From NCBI RefSeq assembly GCF_022829465.1, contig NZ_JAKSXZ010000108.1, positions 154,335 to 218,334 of the forward strand: a stretch of 64,000 nt of DNA. The letters run 5' to 3'. Within the stretch, counting starts at the first letter, position 1; each line of letters opens with the position of its first letter. Below are positions 39,772 through 49,091 of this stretch, piece after piece. This DNA comes from Methylobacterium sp. J-067. GTDB taxonomy: Bacteria > Pseudomonadota > Alphaproteobacteria > Rhizobiales > Beijerinckiaceae. The position numbers were made by a program, and so were the translations under genes. The notes beneath the pieces are model-generated. The model was not told the origin of the DNA. It did not search any database and saw only the letters and a program-made list of their open reading frames with translations.

Positions 39772-41550
39772 TCAGGCCGCGAGGGCGAGGCGATCCTCGG
39801 CGTCGTCCGCCTGGGCGGCCATGAACTGGGCCCGGGCGAGGTCGGCGAAGCGGCCGTCCTGAGCGACGAGGTCGTCGAAGGTGCCGCTCTCCACGATCCG
39901 GCCCTCGTGGAAGACGAGGATCCGGTCCGCGTCGCGGATGGTGGCGAGGCGGTGGGCGATCACGAAGGTCGTCCGGCCTTCCATCACCGCTTCGAGGGCG
40001 CCCTGGAGCTTGCGCTCGGTGGAAGCGTCCAGCGCCGAGGTGGCCTCGTCCAGGATGAGGATCGGCGGGTTCTTCAAGAGGGCGCGGGCGATGGAGAGCC
40101 GCTGGCGCTCGCCGCCGGAGAGCGAGCGACCCCGCTCGCCGATCACCGTGTCGAGGCCGTCCGCCTGGCGGGCCATGAACTCGCCGGCCTGGGCGCGGTC
40201 CAGGGCTTCGAGCATCTCGGCATCCGTTGCGTCCGGACGGCCGACCTGCAGGTTCTCGCGGATCGAGCGGGCGAAGAGCATCGGCTCCTGGAACACCACG
40301 CCGATGTTATGGCGCAGCGACGAGAGGGCGACGTCGCGCACGTCCAGCCCATCGATGCGGATCGCGCCGGCGGCGGGGTCGAAGCTGCGGTGCAGGAGGC
40401 CGAGCGTGGTCGACTTGCCGGAGCCGGTGGTGCCGACCAGCGCGATGGTCTCGCCCGGCTTGGCCGAGAAGGACACGCCGTCCAGCGCCTTGCGGCGGCC
40501 GTCATAGGTGAAGCCGACCTCGTCGAAGGTGACTTCGCCCTCGAAGCGGGCGACGTGCTTGGCGTGCGGCCGGTCGGCCACGGACGGCACCGTGTCGTAG
40601 ATCGCGAAGAACTCGGCGATCTTCGGCGCCTGCTGGAACAGGCCGTTCACGAAGCCGACCACATGGTCGAGGCGCGAGACCAGGGCAGTGGCGAGGCTCA
40701 TGAAGGCCACGACCTCACCGACCGTGGTGGTGCCGGCCTGATAGAGCGAGATGCCGGTCACGAAGATCGCGGTCATGGTGATCGTCGCCGAGGCGCGGGT
40801 CGCGACGTTGGCGAGCGCCCACCAGGACAGAACCGGAATCTGCGCGGCGAGAAGCTTGGCGATGATGTCGCGCATCGCGTCCTTCTCGGCCTTGGCGCGG
40901 GTGAAGGACTGGATCACCGCGACGTTGCCGAGCGCATCCGAGGCGTGGGCGGCGAGGCCGGAGTTGAAATGCTCCACCTGACCCTGAAGGGTCTCGGTGC
41001 GGCGCATGACGAAGGTGGTCAGGGCCGTGAAGGCGAGGACCAGCACCACGAGGATCGAGCCGAGCTGCCAGTTGATGAACAGGGTCATCGGCAGGAGCAC
41101 GCCGAGGGAGACGAGCGCGACGAGGTGGTCGCGGAAGAAGCCGAGCCACAGCCACGCCATGCCGTTCGTGCCTTCCAGCATCGCCTTCAGGACGCGGCCG
41201 GAATGGTTGGCCGAGTGAAAGGCCAGCGGCAGATCGAGGACGTGCTCGAAATAGGCCGCCATGCTGGACAGGCGGTTGCGGTGGGAGAGCCGGTCGGAAT
41301 GCAGGGCGATGAACACCCCGGCGCCGATGGTAAAGAATCCGAAACCAACCCAGGCCAGGATCAATGGCAGCATCTGGGTCATGGCGTTGCCGCCGCGTTT
41401 CAGGTGCGTGAGCCCATCGATGATGCGGCCCATCAGCAGCGGTTCGGCGAAGGCCGCCACCGCCAACAACACGTTGGCGAGCGCGAGCGAAATCGCGAGC
41501 CCCCGCTCGGCCTTCAGGAAACCCAGAACCCGTCCGTAAAGACGAACCAT
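39772..41550 (-). CDS. ndvA: Beta-(1,2)-glucan ABC exporter, NdvA/ChvA type
   Basis: A 592-residue fused ABC exporter. The N-terminus (YGRVLGFLKAERGLAISLALANVLLAVAAFAEPLLMGRIID) closely follows Sinorhizobium NdvA and Agrobacterium ChvA, which export cyclic beta-1,2-glucan to the periplasm. The ATPase domain has Walker A LVGTTGSGKST, signature SLSGGERQRLSIARALL and Walker B ILILDEATSALD. The gene for the glucan synthase NdvB is not in this window. Monocistronic, with a terminator behind it and a 241-bp divergent region to the motA-type gene. Confidence 0.9.
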   Translation of the reverse strand: MVRLYGRVLGFLKAERGLAISLALANVLLAVAAFAEPLLMGRIIDGLTHLKRGGNAMTQMLPLILAWVGFGFFTIGAGVFIALHSDRLSHRNRLSSMAAYFEHVLDLPLAFHSANHSGRVLKAMLEGTNGMAWLWLGFFRDHLVALVSLGVLLPMTLFINWQLGSILVVLVLAFTALTTFVMRRTETLQGQVEHFNSGLAAHASDALGNVAVIQSFTRAKAEKDAMRDIIAKLLAAQIPVLSWWALANVATRASATITMTAIFVTGISLYQAGTTTVGEVVAFMSLATALVSRLDHVVGFVNGLFQQAPKIAEFFAIYDTVPSVADRPHAKHVARFEGEVTFDEVGFTYDGRRKALDGVSFSAKPGETIALVGTTGSGKSTTLGLLHRSFDPAAGAIRIDGLDVRDVALSSLRHNIGVVFQEPMLFARSIRENLQVGRPDATDAEMLEALDRAQAGEFMARQADGLDTVIGERGRSLSGGERQRLSIARALLKNPPILILDEATSALDASTERKLQGALEAVMEGRTTFVIAHRLATIRDADRILVFHEGRIVESGTFDDLVAQDGRFADLARAQFMAAQADDAEDRLALAA

Positions 41551-41791
41551 CGTACCGCTCCGCCGCCGGCCCCGGCCTGTTCAGGCTCGAAGCCGCCCCT
41601 CTCGTCATTGTGCAGGGGCATTGCCCCTTGTGACGAGTTGCTTATGCCCTTTCCCGGCTGAACGGGCGATGACGCGATGTGACAGGATCCGCGACCTTTA
41701 CGCTTCATTCAGCACGTCGGCCTAACGCTTCCCGCCTGTCCGCCGCGATCCCGATCCGGCCGACCGTGGAAAACGCGCCGGGCCACAACTC

Positions 41792-42565
41792 ATGGATCTC
41801 GCTACCGCACTGGGGCTCCTGTCCGGCGTCGGCGTCGTCATCGGCCTGATCATGCTCGATGGCGGGCATTTCGGTGCCTACGTCTCGGAGCACGCCCTCG
41901 TGGTGGTGTTCGGCGGCGCCACCGCCGCGACCATGATCCGCTTTCCCTTCTCCACCATCATGCACGGCATCCCGATGGGCCTGCGGTTCGCGTTCATGAC
42001 GCGCTCCGTGAAGCCGATGGACCTGATCGAGGAGCTGACCCGGATCGCCGACGTGGTGCGCAAGTCGGGACCGATGGCCCTGGAGAACATGGAGATTTCC
42101 GACCCGTTCCTCGCCCAGGGCGCCCGCTACATCGCCGACGGCTACGACCGGGAGTTCATCCGCGACACGATGGAGCGGGACCGCGACAACTTCCTGCTGC
42201 ACCTCGACGAGGGCTCGAAGGTGTATCGCGCCTACGGCGACTGTGCGCCGGCATGGGGCATGATCGGCACCATCCTCGGCATGGTTGCGATGTTCGCCAA
42301 CATGTCCGATCCGTCCAAGCTCGGCCCGGCCATGGCGACGGCCCTGCTCGCCACCCTCTACGGCGCCGTGATCGCCAACCTGATCACCCTGCCGCTGGCC
42401 GACAAGCTGCACGTCAAGCTGGAGGAGGAGGACGTCTCCCGCTCCCTCATCATCGACGGCATCCTGCTGATTCGCGACCAGAAGAGCGCGACGCTGGTGC
42501 GCGAGATGCTGGTCGCCTACCTGCCGCACAACAATCGCGAAGCGCTGCTGGAGGCGGCGGCCTGA
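41792..42565 (+). CDS. motA: MotA/PomA-type stator subunit
   Basis: A 257-residue inner-membrane protein with four helices in the MotA/PomA arrangement. Two are at the N-terminus (LATALGLLSGVGVVIGLIML, HALVVVFGGATAATMI), followed by a large cytoplasmic loop and two near the end (APAWGMIGTILGMVAMF, ALLATLYGAVIANLITLPLAD) with the conserved prolines. It forms the ion channel of a flagellar-type stator with the product of the next gene, one base downstream. The short, PomA-like form is common in alphaproteobacteria; the symbol is by family only, since no other flagellar genes are nearby. Confidence 0.88.
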   Translation: MDLATALGLLSGVGVVIGLIMLDGGHFGAYVSEHALVVVFGGATAATMIRFPFSTIMHGIPMGLRFAFMTRSVKPMDLIEELTRIADVVRKSGPMALENMEISDPFLAQGARYIADGYDREFIRDTMERDRDNFLLHLDEGSKVYRAYGDCAPAWGMIGTILGMVAMFANMSDPSKLGPAMATALLATLYGAVIANLITLPLADKLHVKLEEEDVSRSLIIDGILLIRDQKSATLVREMLVAYLPHNNREALLEAAA

Positions 42566-42566
42566 C

Positions 42567-43400
42567 ATGGCGAGGCGGAAACGCGGTGGAGCGCATGGCG
42601 GCCACGGCTGGTTCGTCACCTTCGCCGACCTGATGGCGCTCCTCATGAGCTTCTTCGTGATGGTCGCCGCCTACTCGACGCAGGATCAGAAGAAGCTGCA
42701 ACTCGTCGCAGGCTCGATGCGCGACGCCTTCGGCGTCTCCAAGGATTCGAAGTTCGCCGGCATCACCGAGTCGGACGGCATCCCGGCCGCGGACCGCCTG
42801 AAGAACCTGCGCGATATCCCGCCGGAGAAGGCGACCGACCGCACCACGCCGCCGGCCATCGACAAGAGCGCCGACGACGGCATGCGCGACAAGGGCCAAG
42901 CCGAGAATTTCGGCCTCGCCGCCGCCTCCCTGCGGCAGGCGCTTCAGGACATGCCGGACTTCGCGGAGATCTCGAAGAACGTCGTGATCGCCCGCACCGA
43001 GAAGGGGCTCGACGTCTCGATCGTGGATCAGGACGGGCGCTCGATGTTCCCGGAAGGGTCGAGCCGGCCGAACGACCGCACGCGGCGGCTCATCGAAAAG
43101 CTCGCCCCCGCCCTCCGGCAGATGCCGAACCGCATCGTCGTCACCGGTTACACCGCCACCGACCGGCCGGGTCGCCGTCCGCCCGCGCCCCCGTGGGAAT
43201 TGTCCGCCGGCCGGGCGATCAGCGTCCGGGAGATCCTGGCCAGCGCCGGCGTGCCCGACGACCGCTTCAGCACGGTGGCCGGGAAGGCCGACACCGAGCC
43301 GCTGTTCCCGGACGATCCCTACATGCCCGCCAACCGCCGGGTGACGGTGACGCTCCTGAAGGAAGCGCCCCCGACCCCAATGATCAAGGGCATCCCGTGA
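42567..43400 (+). CDS. motB: MotB/PomB-type stator subunit with OmpA-like domain
   Basis: A 277-residue protein. A basic N-terminus leads into the single helix WFVTFADLMALLMSFFVMVAAY with the ion-binding aspartate D21. A 100-residue linker and a C-terminal OmpA-like peptidoglycan-binding domain follow (RIVVTGYTATDRPG ... ELSAGRAISVREILASAGVP ... MPANRRVTVTLL). It begins one base after the motA-type stop, so the two are coupled. It may power flagella or another wall-anchored ion-driven process. Confidence 0.88.
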   Translation: MARRKRGGAHGGHGWFVTFADLMALLMSFFVMVAAYSTQDQKKLQLVAGSMRDAFGVSKDSKFAGITESDGIPAADRLKNLRDIPPEKATDRTTPPAIDKSADDGMRDKGQAENFGLAAASLRQALQDMPDFAEISKNVVIARTEKGLDVSIVDQDGRSMFPEGSSRPNDRTRRLIEKLAPALRQMPNRIVVTGYTATDRPGRRPPAPPWELSAGRAISVREILASAGVPDDRFSTVAGKADTEPLFPDDPYMPANRRVTVTLLKEAPPTPMIKGIP

Positions 43401-43406
43401 TCCGCC

Positions 43407-43925
43407 TCAGCGCGCGGTGAGCAGCGCCCAGTACACCTTGTACTTGGAGCCCGACGCGTAGGCCGTGGCGATGCCCATGCGGCTCGCCTGCGAATCGAGC
43501 ATCGTCGCGTTGTGGGGCGGGCTGTCCCGCCAGCCGGAGAAGGCTTCCGCCAAGGTGTGATAGCCGGCCGAGAGGTTGGCGTTCACGTCCGAATAGCCGA
43601 GCCGCGTAACCGCCGCCTTCACCGTCTGCGCCTTGCTCGGCCGGTCGGCCGCCGCCATGGCCGCCACCTCGGTCTCCGCGAGCTTCTGCAATTCGGGATC
43701 GACGGTGAGCGGTCCCGCACCGTGGTTGCGGCGGTAGGACGAGATCATGTCCCGGGCGGTCTCGGTATCGACCTGCGCCGTGTTCGAGGCGAGCGGCAGG
43801 TAGATAGCGGGCACGGCGCTCGTCGCGGGGGCGTTCGCACTGCAGGCACCGAGCAGCGCCGCCGCCGCCAGTGCGGCGAAGCCGATAACCGTTTTCCGTC
43901 CGCCCGACCCGTTCACGTCCGTCAT
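43407..43925 (-). CDS. CAP-domain lipoprotein
   Basis: A 172-residue protein. ATG 43925 is chosen because it places a lipoprotein signal (TVIGFAALAAAALLGACSAN, lipobox LGAC) near the N-terminus. The mature part is a CAP/SCP domain with MISSYRRNHGAGPLTVDPELQKLAETEVAAMA and the signature LAEAFSGWRDSPPHNATML, ending YKVYWALLTAR. Bacterial CAP proteins of this kind are extracytoplasmic and uncharacterised. Convergent with the motB-type gene, six bases between stops. Confidence 0.9.
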   Translation of the reverse strand: MTDVNGSGGRKTVIGFAALAAAALLGACSANAPATSAVPAIYLPLASNTAQVDTETARDMISSYRRNHGAGPLTVDPELQKLAETEVAAMAAADRPSKAQTVKAAVTRLGYSDVNANLSAGYHTLAEAFSGWRDSPPHNATMLDSQASRMGIATAYASGSKYKVYWALLTAR

Positions 43926-44051
43926 CCCCGCATCTTCGCCGTCGAACGCGGCATATAATGATCGCATCCAGAATGCGCATCGGTGGGAAAGGGTGACCGG
44001 ACGTTTACCGATCGCAGGCATTCTGGTTGCGCACGAGACGAATGCGGGGCG

Positions 44052-45062
44052 ATGTCAGAATCCGCCGGCCCTTCCCCCTCGCTCCCGGACGGTGACGACG
44101 CCGTCACGCGATACGCGATTCAGGCTGCGATCATCCGGGCGCAGGCCGCCCTGCTGAAGCGGCAGGAGGGGATGCTGCGCCAAGCCGACCTGCCCGGCGG
44201 CGTCGGCCTGTGGTCGTGCCGCCTGCGTGACGAGGCGCTGGACTGGTCGGGCAACAGCTTCGACATCTTCGGCCTGCCCCGCGGGTCGTCCCTGTCCCGC
44301 CCGCGCGTGTTGCAGATGTACGAGGCGGCCTCGCTGAAGCTGCTGAACGTCTTGCGCAGCAAGGCCCTGTCCCGGCTGCAGAATTTCGAGTTCGACAGCG
44401 AGATCGTGACGCCAGGGGGCGAGCGGCGATGGCTGCGGACGCGGGCAGGCATCGAGACCCGGGACGGCGTGCCCCATCGCCTATTCGGCACCCATCAGGA
44501 CGTCAGCGCCGACATCGCGCGCCTCGCCGCGCTTCACCGCAGCGCCGACCTCGACCCGCTCACCGGACTCGCGAACCGGCGGGCCTTCGAGCGCTGCTTC
44601 GGCGAGCCGGAGGCCTCCGGCGGGCTTCCCACGGGCGCGCTGATCCTCATCGACCTCGATGGGTTCAAGGCCATCAACGACATCCATGGCCATGTGGCGG
44701 GGGATGCCTGCCTGAAGCGCGCTGCGGCGCGGCTGGCGCGGATCTGCAAGGGGGCGGACCTCGTGGCGCGGCTCGGCGGCGACGAGTTCGCCGTTCTGAT
44801 CCCGCGCCCGGCCGATCCCGTCGCCCTGCGCGCCCTGGGCGCCACCATCGTCGCCGGCCTCGGGCGGCCCTTCGCCCATGCCGGCCTTCTCCTGAGGGTC
44901 GGCGCCTCCGTGGGCATCGCCCGTGCGGAGGCGGACACGACGCCGGGCCTCTTTGCCCGCGCCGACGCCGCGCTCTATGCCGCCAAGGAATCCGGCCGCA
45001 ACACGGCCGTGCTCGACCACGACGGGGCCGAGAGGCCGCGTGCGGCGCGCAAGCCCGCCTAG
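44052..45062 (+). CDS. Diguanylate cyclase with PAS-like sensor domain
   Basis: A 336-residue cytoplasmic protein from ATG 44052. A PAS-like domain (about 45-155, with LPGGVGLWSCRLRDEALDWS and FEFDSEIVTPGGERRWLRTRAG) precedes a GGDEF domain (about 165-325). The active site is an intact LGGDEF, with DLDGFKAINDIHGHVAGD for GTP and metal binding. The upstream allosteric I-site RxxD is changed to K-G-A-D, so product inhibition by c-di-GMP may be lost. No EAL domain. Its last four bases overlap the end of the opposing mechanosensitive channel gene. Near the stator genes, so c-di-GMP control of motility is a reasonable inference. Confidence 0.92.
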   Translation: MSESAGPSPSLPDGDDAVTRYAIQAAIIRAQAALLKRQEGMLRQADLPGGVGLWSCRLRDEALDWSGNSFDIFGLPRGSSLSRPRVLQMYEAASLKLLNVLRSKALSRLQNFEFDSEIVTPGGERRWLRTRAGIETRDGVPHRLFGTHQDVSADIARLAALHRSADLDPLTGLANRRAFERCFGEPEASGGLPTGALILIDLDGFKAINDIHGHVAGDACLKRAAARLARICKGADLVARLGGDEFAVLIPRPADPVALRALGATIVAGLGRPFAHAGLLLRVGASVGIARAEADTTPGLFARADAALYAAKESGRNTAVLDHDGAERPRAARKPA

Positions 45063-47716
45063 AGCGGCGCCGTCGCGGTCTTCTCCGGCACTGGCGGGGC
45101 CTTCTCCGTCTCCTGGGTCGGGCGCACGAAGGTCTTGGCGATCTCGCCCATCGCGTTCTGCATCCCGTCGAGCCCCTGGATCGTGACGATGCTCGATCCC
45201 GGCCCCATCGGCGGGATCAGACCCTCCTCGGTGAGCGTCCGGAACACCGCGAAGTTCAGGTCCGTCTGCACCTTGAGACCGAGGGACACGTCGCTGATCC
45301 AGGCGAGCAGCTCGAATTCGAGGAACGTGTCGCCGATCTTGCGGAACACCACGCGCGGCGGCGGGTCGCGCACCACGTTGGGATGCGCGTCGGCGCAGCC
45401 TGTGATCAATTCGGCCGCCTTCACCGGGTCCTGGTTCCGCAGAACGTTGACCGTGAGCGAGAGCCGGCCCGTCCGGTCGCCGCGCACCCGGTTCTTCACG
45501 ATGCCCGAGATGAGGTTCGAGTTCGGCACGATCACCGCCGAGCGGTCGAAGGTCTGGATCTCGGTGGAGCGCACGGAGATGCGCTTCACGATGCCCTCGG
45601 AATCGCCGATCACCACCTGATCGCCGACGCGGATCGGCCGCTCCCAGAGCAGGAGCAGGCCCGAGACGAAGTTGTTGACGATGGATTGCAGGCCGAAACC
45701 GATACCGACCGAGAGCGCGCCGGCCACGATGGTGATCTTCTCCAGGCTCAGGCCGAGATACGAGAAGGCCAGGGCCAGCGAGAGCAGGAAGCCGCAATAG
45801 CCGGCCACCGTCGAAATCGAGTTGCGCAGGCCCGCATCGAGGTCCGTCGCCGGCAGGTAGGTCTGATCGAGCCAGCGCTGGATCGCGCGGGTGACGATCA
45901 CGCCGATCGCCAGCACCCCGATCCCCAGCACGATGGAGGACAGGGAGATCGTCACCCCGCCGACCTGGAAGCCGAAGAAGGCCGAGCGCATCGAGGCGGT
46001 GATGTCGGTGGAATCGAGGCCCCAGGGGGCCAGGATCAGCAGCGCCGCCACGAGGATCAGCACCACGCGGGCGGCGCCCGTCGCCAATACCGAGATCTGA
46101 TTCAGCGAGCGTTTGCGCAGGCCGGTATTGGCCTGCAACGCCGTGGCGAGGCGGCTCTCGTCGGTGAGGGCCTTGCCGAGGAACGTGTCGACGCTCTGCA
46201 CCAGCAGGTACAGCAACACGAGGATGCAGGTCGCCCAGATCAACTGGTCGGTGAGGAAGGTCGCCAGCGCGACGTAGCCGCCGAGCGCCGCGAACCCGAT
46301 CACCACCACCGCGATCCAGCCGACGAGGCGGGCCGGGCCGCCGATGCCGGTGGTAGTCTTGGTGGGGACGTAGGGGCCGAAACATGCCTCCTCCTCCTGC
46401 TCCGTGTCCGCGAAGCGATGCAGGCCGATGGCGAGGATCAGCGAGGTCGCCGCCGCGCCGAGGCCGCGCGTGGCGATGGAGATGGTGAGCGCGGCCGAGA
46501 TGCCGGAATTCAGCGCCTCCACGGATTTCACCACCGTCGCGATGGTGGCGATGCTGACCGCGAGGAGCTTCAGGCGGGTCGCGGCGGAATCGCTCACCGG
46601 GGCCGGGCGCCAGGCCGGCTTGTCCGGGCTGAGCAGGCCGTCGCACAGGGCCTCGACGGCGGCGATGAAGGCGAGCCCGCCGAGGATCGCGCCGGCTACC
46701 GGCAGGAGGCGCGAGGGGAGCAGGTTGGTCTCATCGAGGGCGTAGAACACCGCGTAGGAGCCCGCCACCGCCGGCACCGTGCCGACGAGGATGACCCGCC
46801 ACGCCCCCATCAGCGTCGCCCGGCGGGAGGGTTCGGTCTTGTTTTCGTCGCGGCGGGCGGCGCGCGGCGCGATGTTGCGGCGGCCGAAATACAGCGCCAC
46901 CGACACGCCGAAGGCGAGGCCGAGGAGCAGCAGGTTGCCGATGCTGCCGTTGCGCGCGAACAGCACGCCGATATCCGCCAGCGCGCTCTGCAGCGAGCGC
47001 ATGTCGCGCGGCAGGTCGGCGACGACCTTCTCCCATAGGCTCGGGCTGATGAGCGGGTGGGTGCGCTGGAACAGGTCGCGGGTGAAGGAGGCCCGGCGGC
47101 GGTTCGAGACGCGGTCCACGAGCTGGTCGCCCTGCACCACCAGGGAGCGGGCGAGCCGCTGCGTCTCGTCGATGCGGGTGACGGCGGCTTCGCGCTCGGC
47201 GCGCTGCTGCGCGACGTCGGGGCTCTCCTCGCCCTCCTTCGGCTTGGGGCCGAGCTGCGACAGGCGCTCCCGCGCGGCGGCCAGCGGATCGTCCAGCCGG
47301 CTGACGATGGCGCGCACCTCGTCCGTCACGGTGGTGACGGATTCCCGGATCGTAGAAAGGTCGGCGGCGGAGACGTCGGTGTGGCCGAGCTCCTTCTCGC
47401 GCTTGTCGAGCTCGGCCTTGGCCTCGTCGAGCTTGGCGCGGACGGCCTTGAACTGCTCCGGCGGCTCTATTTGCGCGATGGCGGGTTTGGCCTCCGGCTT
47501 CTTCGCCTCGCCAGGCTTCGCGGGCGGCTGGGCGGCGGGGGCCTGCGTCGCGGCAGCCGGCGGGGCCTGCGGGGCCGGGTTCTGAGCGGACGCGGGGAGG
47601 GGAGAGGCAAGGCACAGGGCCGTCCCGAGGGCGGCCAGTATCGCGAGCGGCGTGGTGCGGAGCCGGCGCGGGCCGTGCGGCGTGGTCACGCGCACTGGCG
47701 AAAACAGCATAGGCAA
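45059..47716 (-). CDS. Large MscS-family mechanosensitive channel with DUF3772 domain
   Basis: An 885-residue MscK/MscM-like channel. A signal peptide (about 1-45, ending PASAQN) is followed by a Pro/Ala/Lys-rich segment, a periplasmic coiled-coil DUF3772 region (about 85-230, rich in Lys/Glu/Ala heptads), about 10 membrane helices, and the C-terminal MscS pore and beta domain. The last includes LSVGIGFGLQSIVNNFVSGLLLLWERPIRVGDQV and the vestibule domain to about 860. It releases solutes on hypo-osmotic shock. The first two methionines are both usable (47716, 47710). Tail-to-tail overlap with the cyclase gene is four bases. Confidence 0.93.
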   Translation of the reverse strand: MPMLFSPVRVTTPHGPRRLRTTPLAILAALGTALCLASPLPASAQNPAPQAPPAAATQAPAAQPPAKPGEAKKPEAKPAIAQIEPPEQFKAVRAKLDEAKAELDKREKELGHTDVSAADLSTIRESVTTVTDEVRAIVSRLDDPLAAARERLSQLGPKPKEGEESPDVAQQRAEREAAVTRIDETQRLARSLVVQGDQLVDRVSNRRRASFTRDLFQRTHPLISPSLWEKVVADLPRDMRSLQSALADIGVLFARNGSIGNLLLLGLAFGVSVALYFGRRNIAPRAARRDENKTEPSRRATLMGAWRVILVGTVPAVAGSYAVFYALDETNLLPSRLLPVAGAILGGLAFIAAVEALCDGLLSPDKPAWRPAPVSDSAATRLKLLAVSIATIATVVKSVEALNSGISAALTISIATRGLGAAATSLILAIGLHRFADTEQEEEACFGPYVPTKTTTGIGGPARLVGWIAVVVIGFAALGGYVALATFLTDQLIWATCILVLLYLLVQSVDTFLGKALTDESRLATALQANTGLRKRSLNQISVLATGAARVVLILVAALLILAPWGLDSTDITASMRSAFFGFQVGGVTISLSSIVLGIGVLAIGVIVTRAIQRWLDQTYLPATDLDAGLRNSISTVAGYCGFLLSLALAFSYLGLSLEKITIVAGALSVGIGFGLQSIVNNFVSGLLLLWERPIRVGDQVVIGDSEGIVKRISVRSTEIQTFDRSAVIVPNSNLISGIVKNRVRGDRTGRLSLTVNVLRNQDPVKAAELITGCADAHPNVVRDPPPRVVFRKIGDTFLEFELLAWISDVSLGLKVQTDLNFAVFRTLTEEGLIPPMGPGSSIVTIQGLDGMQNAMGEIAKTFVRPTQETEKAPPVPEKTATAPL

Positions 47717-48267
47717 ACCTCTCGACGGGTGGCCAGGACGGCGCCGGGATGCGGGGCCTCCGGCGATTCGCGGGCGAGTCGCGGCGGGTGGGCCGCGCGG
47801 GGCGGCCGTTTCGCCAGACGAATAAGGCCAAAGCGTGCGTGACCCAACCCTCGGAGCTCCATTGGACCGCCGGAGCCGCGAAAACCGTAATCGGATGTGG
47901 GTGCGTCCCTGCGGACGGCGCGGACAGCTTCACAAGGGTGTCACGGTGGGATTAGATGAAGCCCTTATGGACAGGGCCTTTTCGTCACGACGCGAAGGGG
48001 CGCGGCCTGCGGATCTCACGTCCCGGCCCGGCCGCGTACCGTATCCGAGTGCCAGCCCCGGCGTGTATTCGCGCCGGCCTCCGGCCCTGTTTCCCATCCT
48101 CACCCACGATCCGACACCGCGCGAGGCGCGCGACGGGATCCGCCCTGCGGCGGTCTCCCGACGCCGCTCTCCGCCCGTTTCCGGCCGCGAGCGCGGCGGA
48201 TGGGCGGGGCGCGGGACACTTCCCGCGCGCTGGACGCGCCAGAGATAGCCGTGAGCGAGACGCGCCG
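47717..48267. other. Gene-free 551-bp region between divergent mechanosensitive channel and HNH nuclease genes
   Basis: No convincing coding frame, RNA gene or terminator. A frame open upstream of the HNH gene (from 47956) has Arg/Pro-rich composition typical of out-of-use frames. The region must hold both divergent promoters; no palindrome or known box was found. Confidence 0.5.
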
Positions 48268-48816
48268 ATGATGGACCTTCAAACACTCGTCCTGAACGCG
48301 GATTATCGGCCGCTCTCGTATAATCCGTTGTCGTTGTGGTCCTGGAAGGACGCGTTCACGGCCCTGTTCCTCGACCGCGTGACCCTGGTCGCCAGCTACG
48401 ACGTGGAGGCGCGCTCGCCCTCGCGGTCGCTGCGGGTGCCGAGCGTGGTGGCGCTGAAGAACTACGTGGCCCTGGCGCGCAGCCCGGCCTTCACCCGCTA
48501 CAACATCTACCTGCGGGACAGCTTCGCCTGCCAGTACTGCGGTTTGCGCCTGCCCTCGGGTGGCCTGACCTTCGACCACGTGGTGCCGCGCTCGCGGGGC
48601 GGTCTGTCGAGCTGGGAGAACGTCGTCGCCGCCTGCTCGCCCTGCAACCTGCGCAAGGCGAACCGCACGCCGGAGGAGGCGGAGATGCCCCTGATGAACG
48701 CACCGCGCCGGCCGACGCGGTACGAACTGCACCATCGCCAGCCGGAATTCGACCACCGCCAGTATCACCACACCTGGCTCGACTATCTCTATTGGGACAG
48801 CGAGCTGGAAAGCTGA
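48268..48816 (+). CDS. HNH endonuclease family protein
   Basis: A 182-residue protein from ATG 48268 (second ATG 48271). Its N-terminal TLVLNADYRPLSYNPLSLWSWKDAFTALF and the HNH domain CQYCGLRLPSGGLTFDHVVPRSRGGLSSWENVVAACSPCNLRK, with two CxxC zinc pairs and the D-H-V-V catalytic core, match the widespread chromosomal HNH family of alphaproteobacteria. These are not phage or restriction enzymes by context; the role is unknown. Its stop directly abuts the stop of the opposing gene (TGATCA). Confidence 0.92.
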   Translation: MMDLQTLVLNADYRPLSYNPLSLWSWKDAFTALFLDRVTLVASYDVEARSPSRSLRVPSVVALKNYVALARSPAFTRYNIYLRDSFACQYCGLRLPSGGLTFDHVVPRSRGGLSSWENVVAACSPCNLRKANRTPEEAEMPLMNAPRRPTRYELHHRQPEFDHRQYHHTWLDYLYWDSELES

Positions 48817-49077
48817 TCAGCGGCCGTAGGCGCCGTAACCGGACGGGAGACCCGGCGGCTCGTTGTACATCGGCACCGCGTTGTTGCGCGGGAGGTAGCC
48901 GCTGATGATCGGCGGCGGGGAGACGTAGCGTTGCATCGGCACAATTCGGCGGTCGACGCGCACATGGCGCGGCGGCGCATCCGAGAAGGCATCCTCGTGC
49001 GCCACGGCGGGGGTGAACCCGCCGCAGAGCAGGATCGCGAGCAACGGCAGGCCAAAGGCCCGCGGACCGAGGGTCAT
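48817..49077 (-). CDS. Small secreted protein of unknown function
   Basis: An 86-residue protein with a clear signal peptide (PRAFGLPLLAILLCGGFTPAVAHE), then a Pro/Tyr/Arg-rich mature region (RHVRVDRRIVPMQRYVSPPPIISGYLPRNNAVP) ending in GYGAYGR. No family recognised. It lies 14 bp downstream of an outer-membrane protein gene on the same strand and may be co-transcribed with it. Confidence 0.72.
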   Translation of the reverse strand: MTLGPRAFGLPLLAILLCGGFTPAVAHEDAFSDAPPRHVRVDRRIVPMQRYVSPPPIISGYLPRNNAVPMYNEPPGLPSGYGAYGR

Positions 49078-49091
49078 GAGAGGCTCCGGGA

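Noticed and set aside
44429..47038. An 869-codon plus-strand frame across the cyclase and channel genes
   Set aside because: Composition is Arg/Ala/Gly/His repeats with no domain, and it lies over two well-identified genes.
47956..48267. Possible 104-codon N-terminal extension of the HNH nuclease
   Set aside because: The segment is Arg/Pro-rich without order, and the family begins at the MMDLQTLVLNADYRPL segment encoded from 48268.
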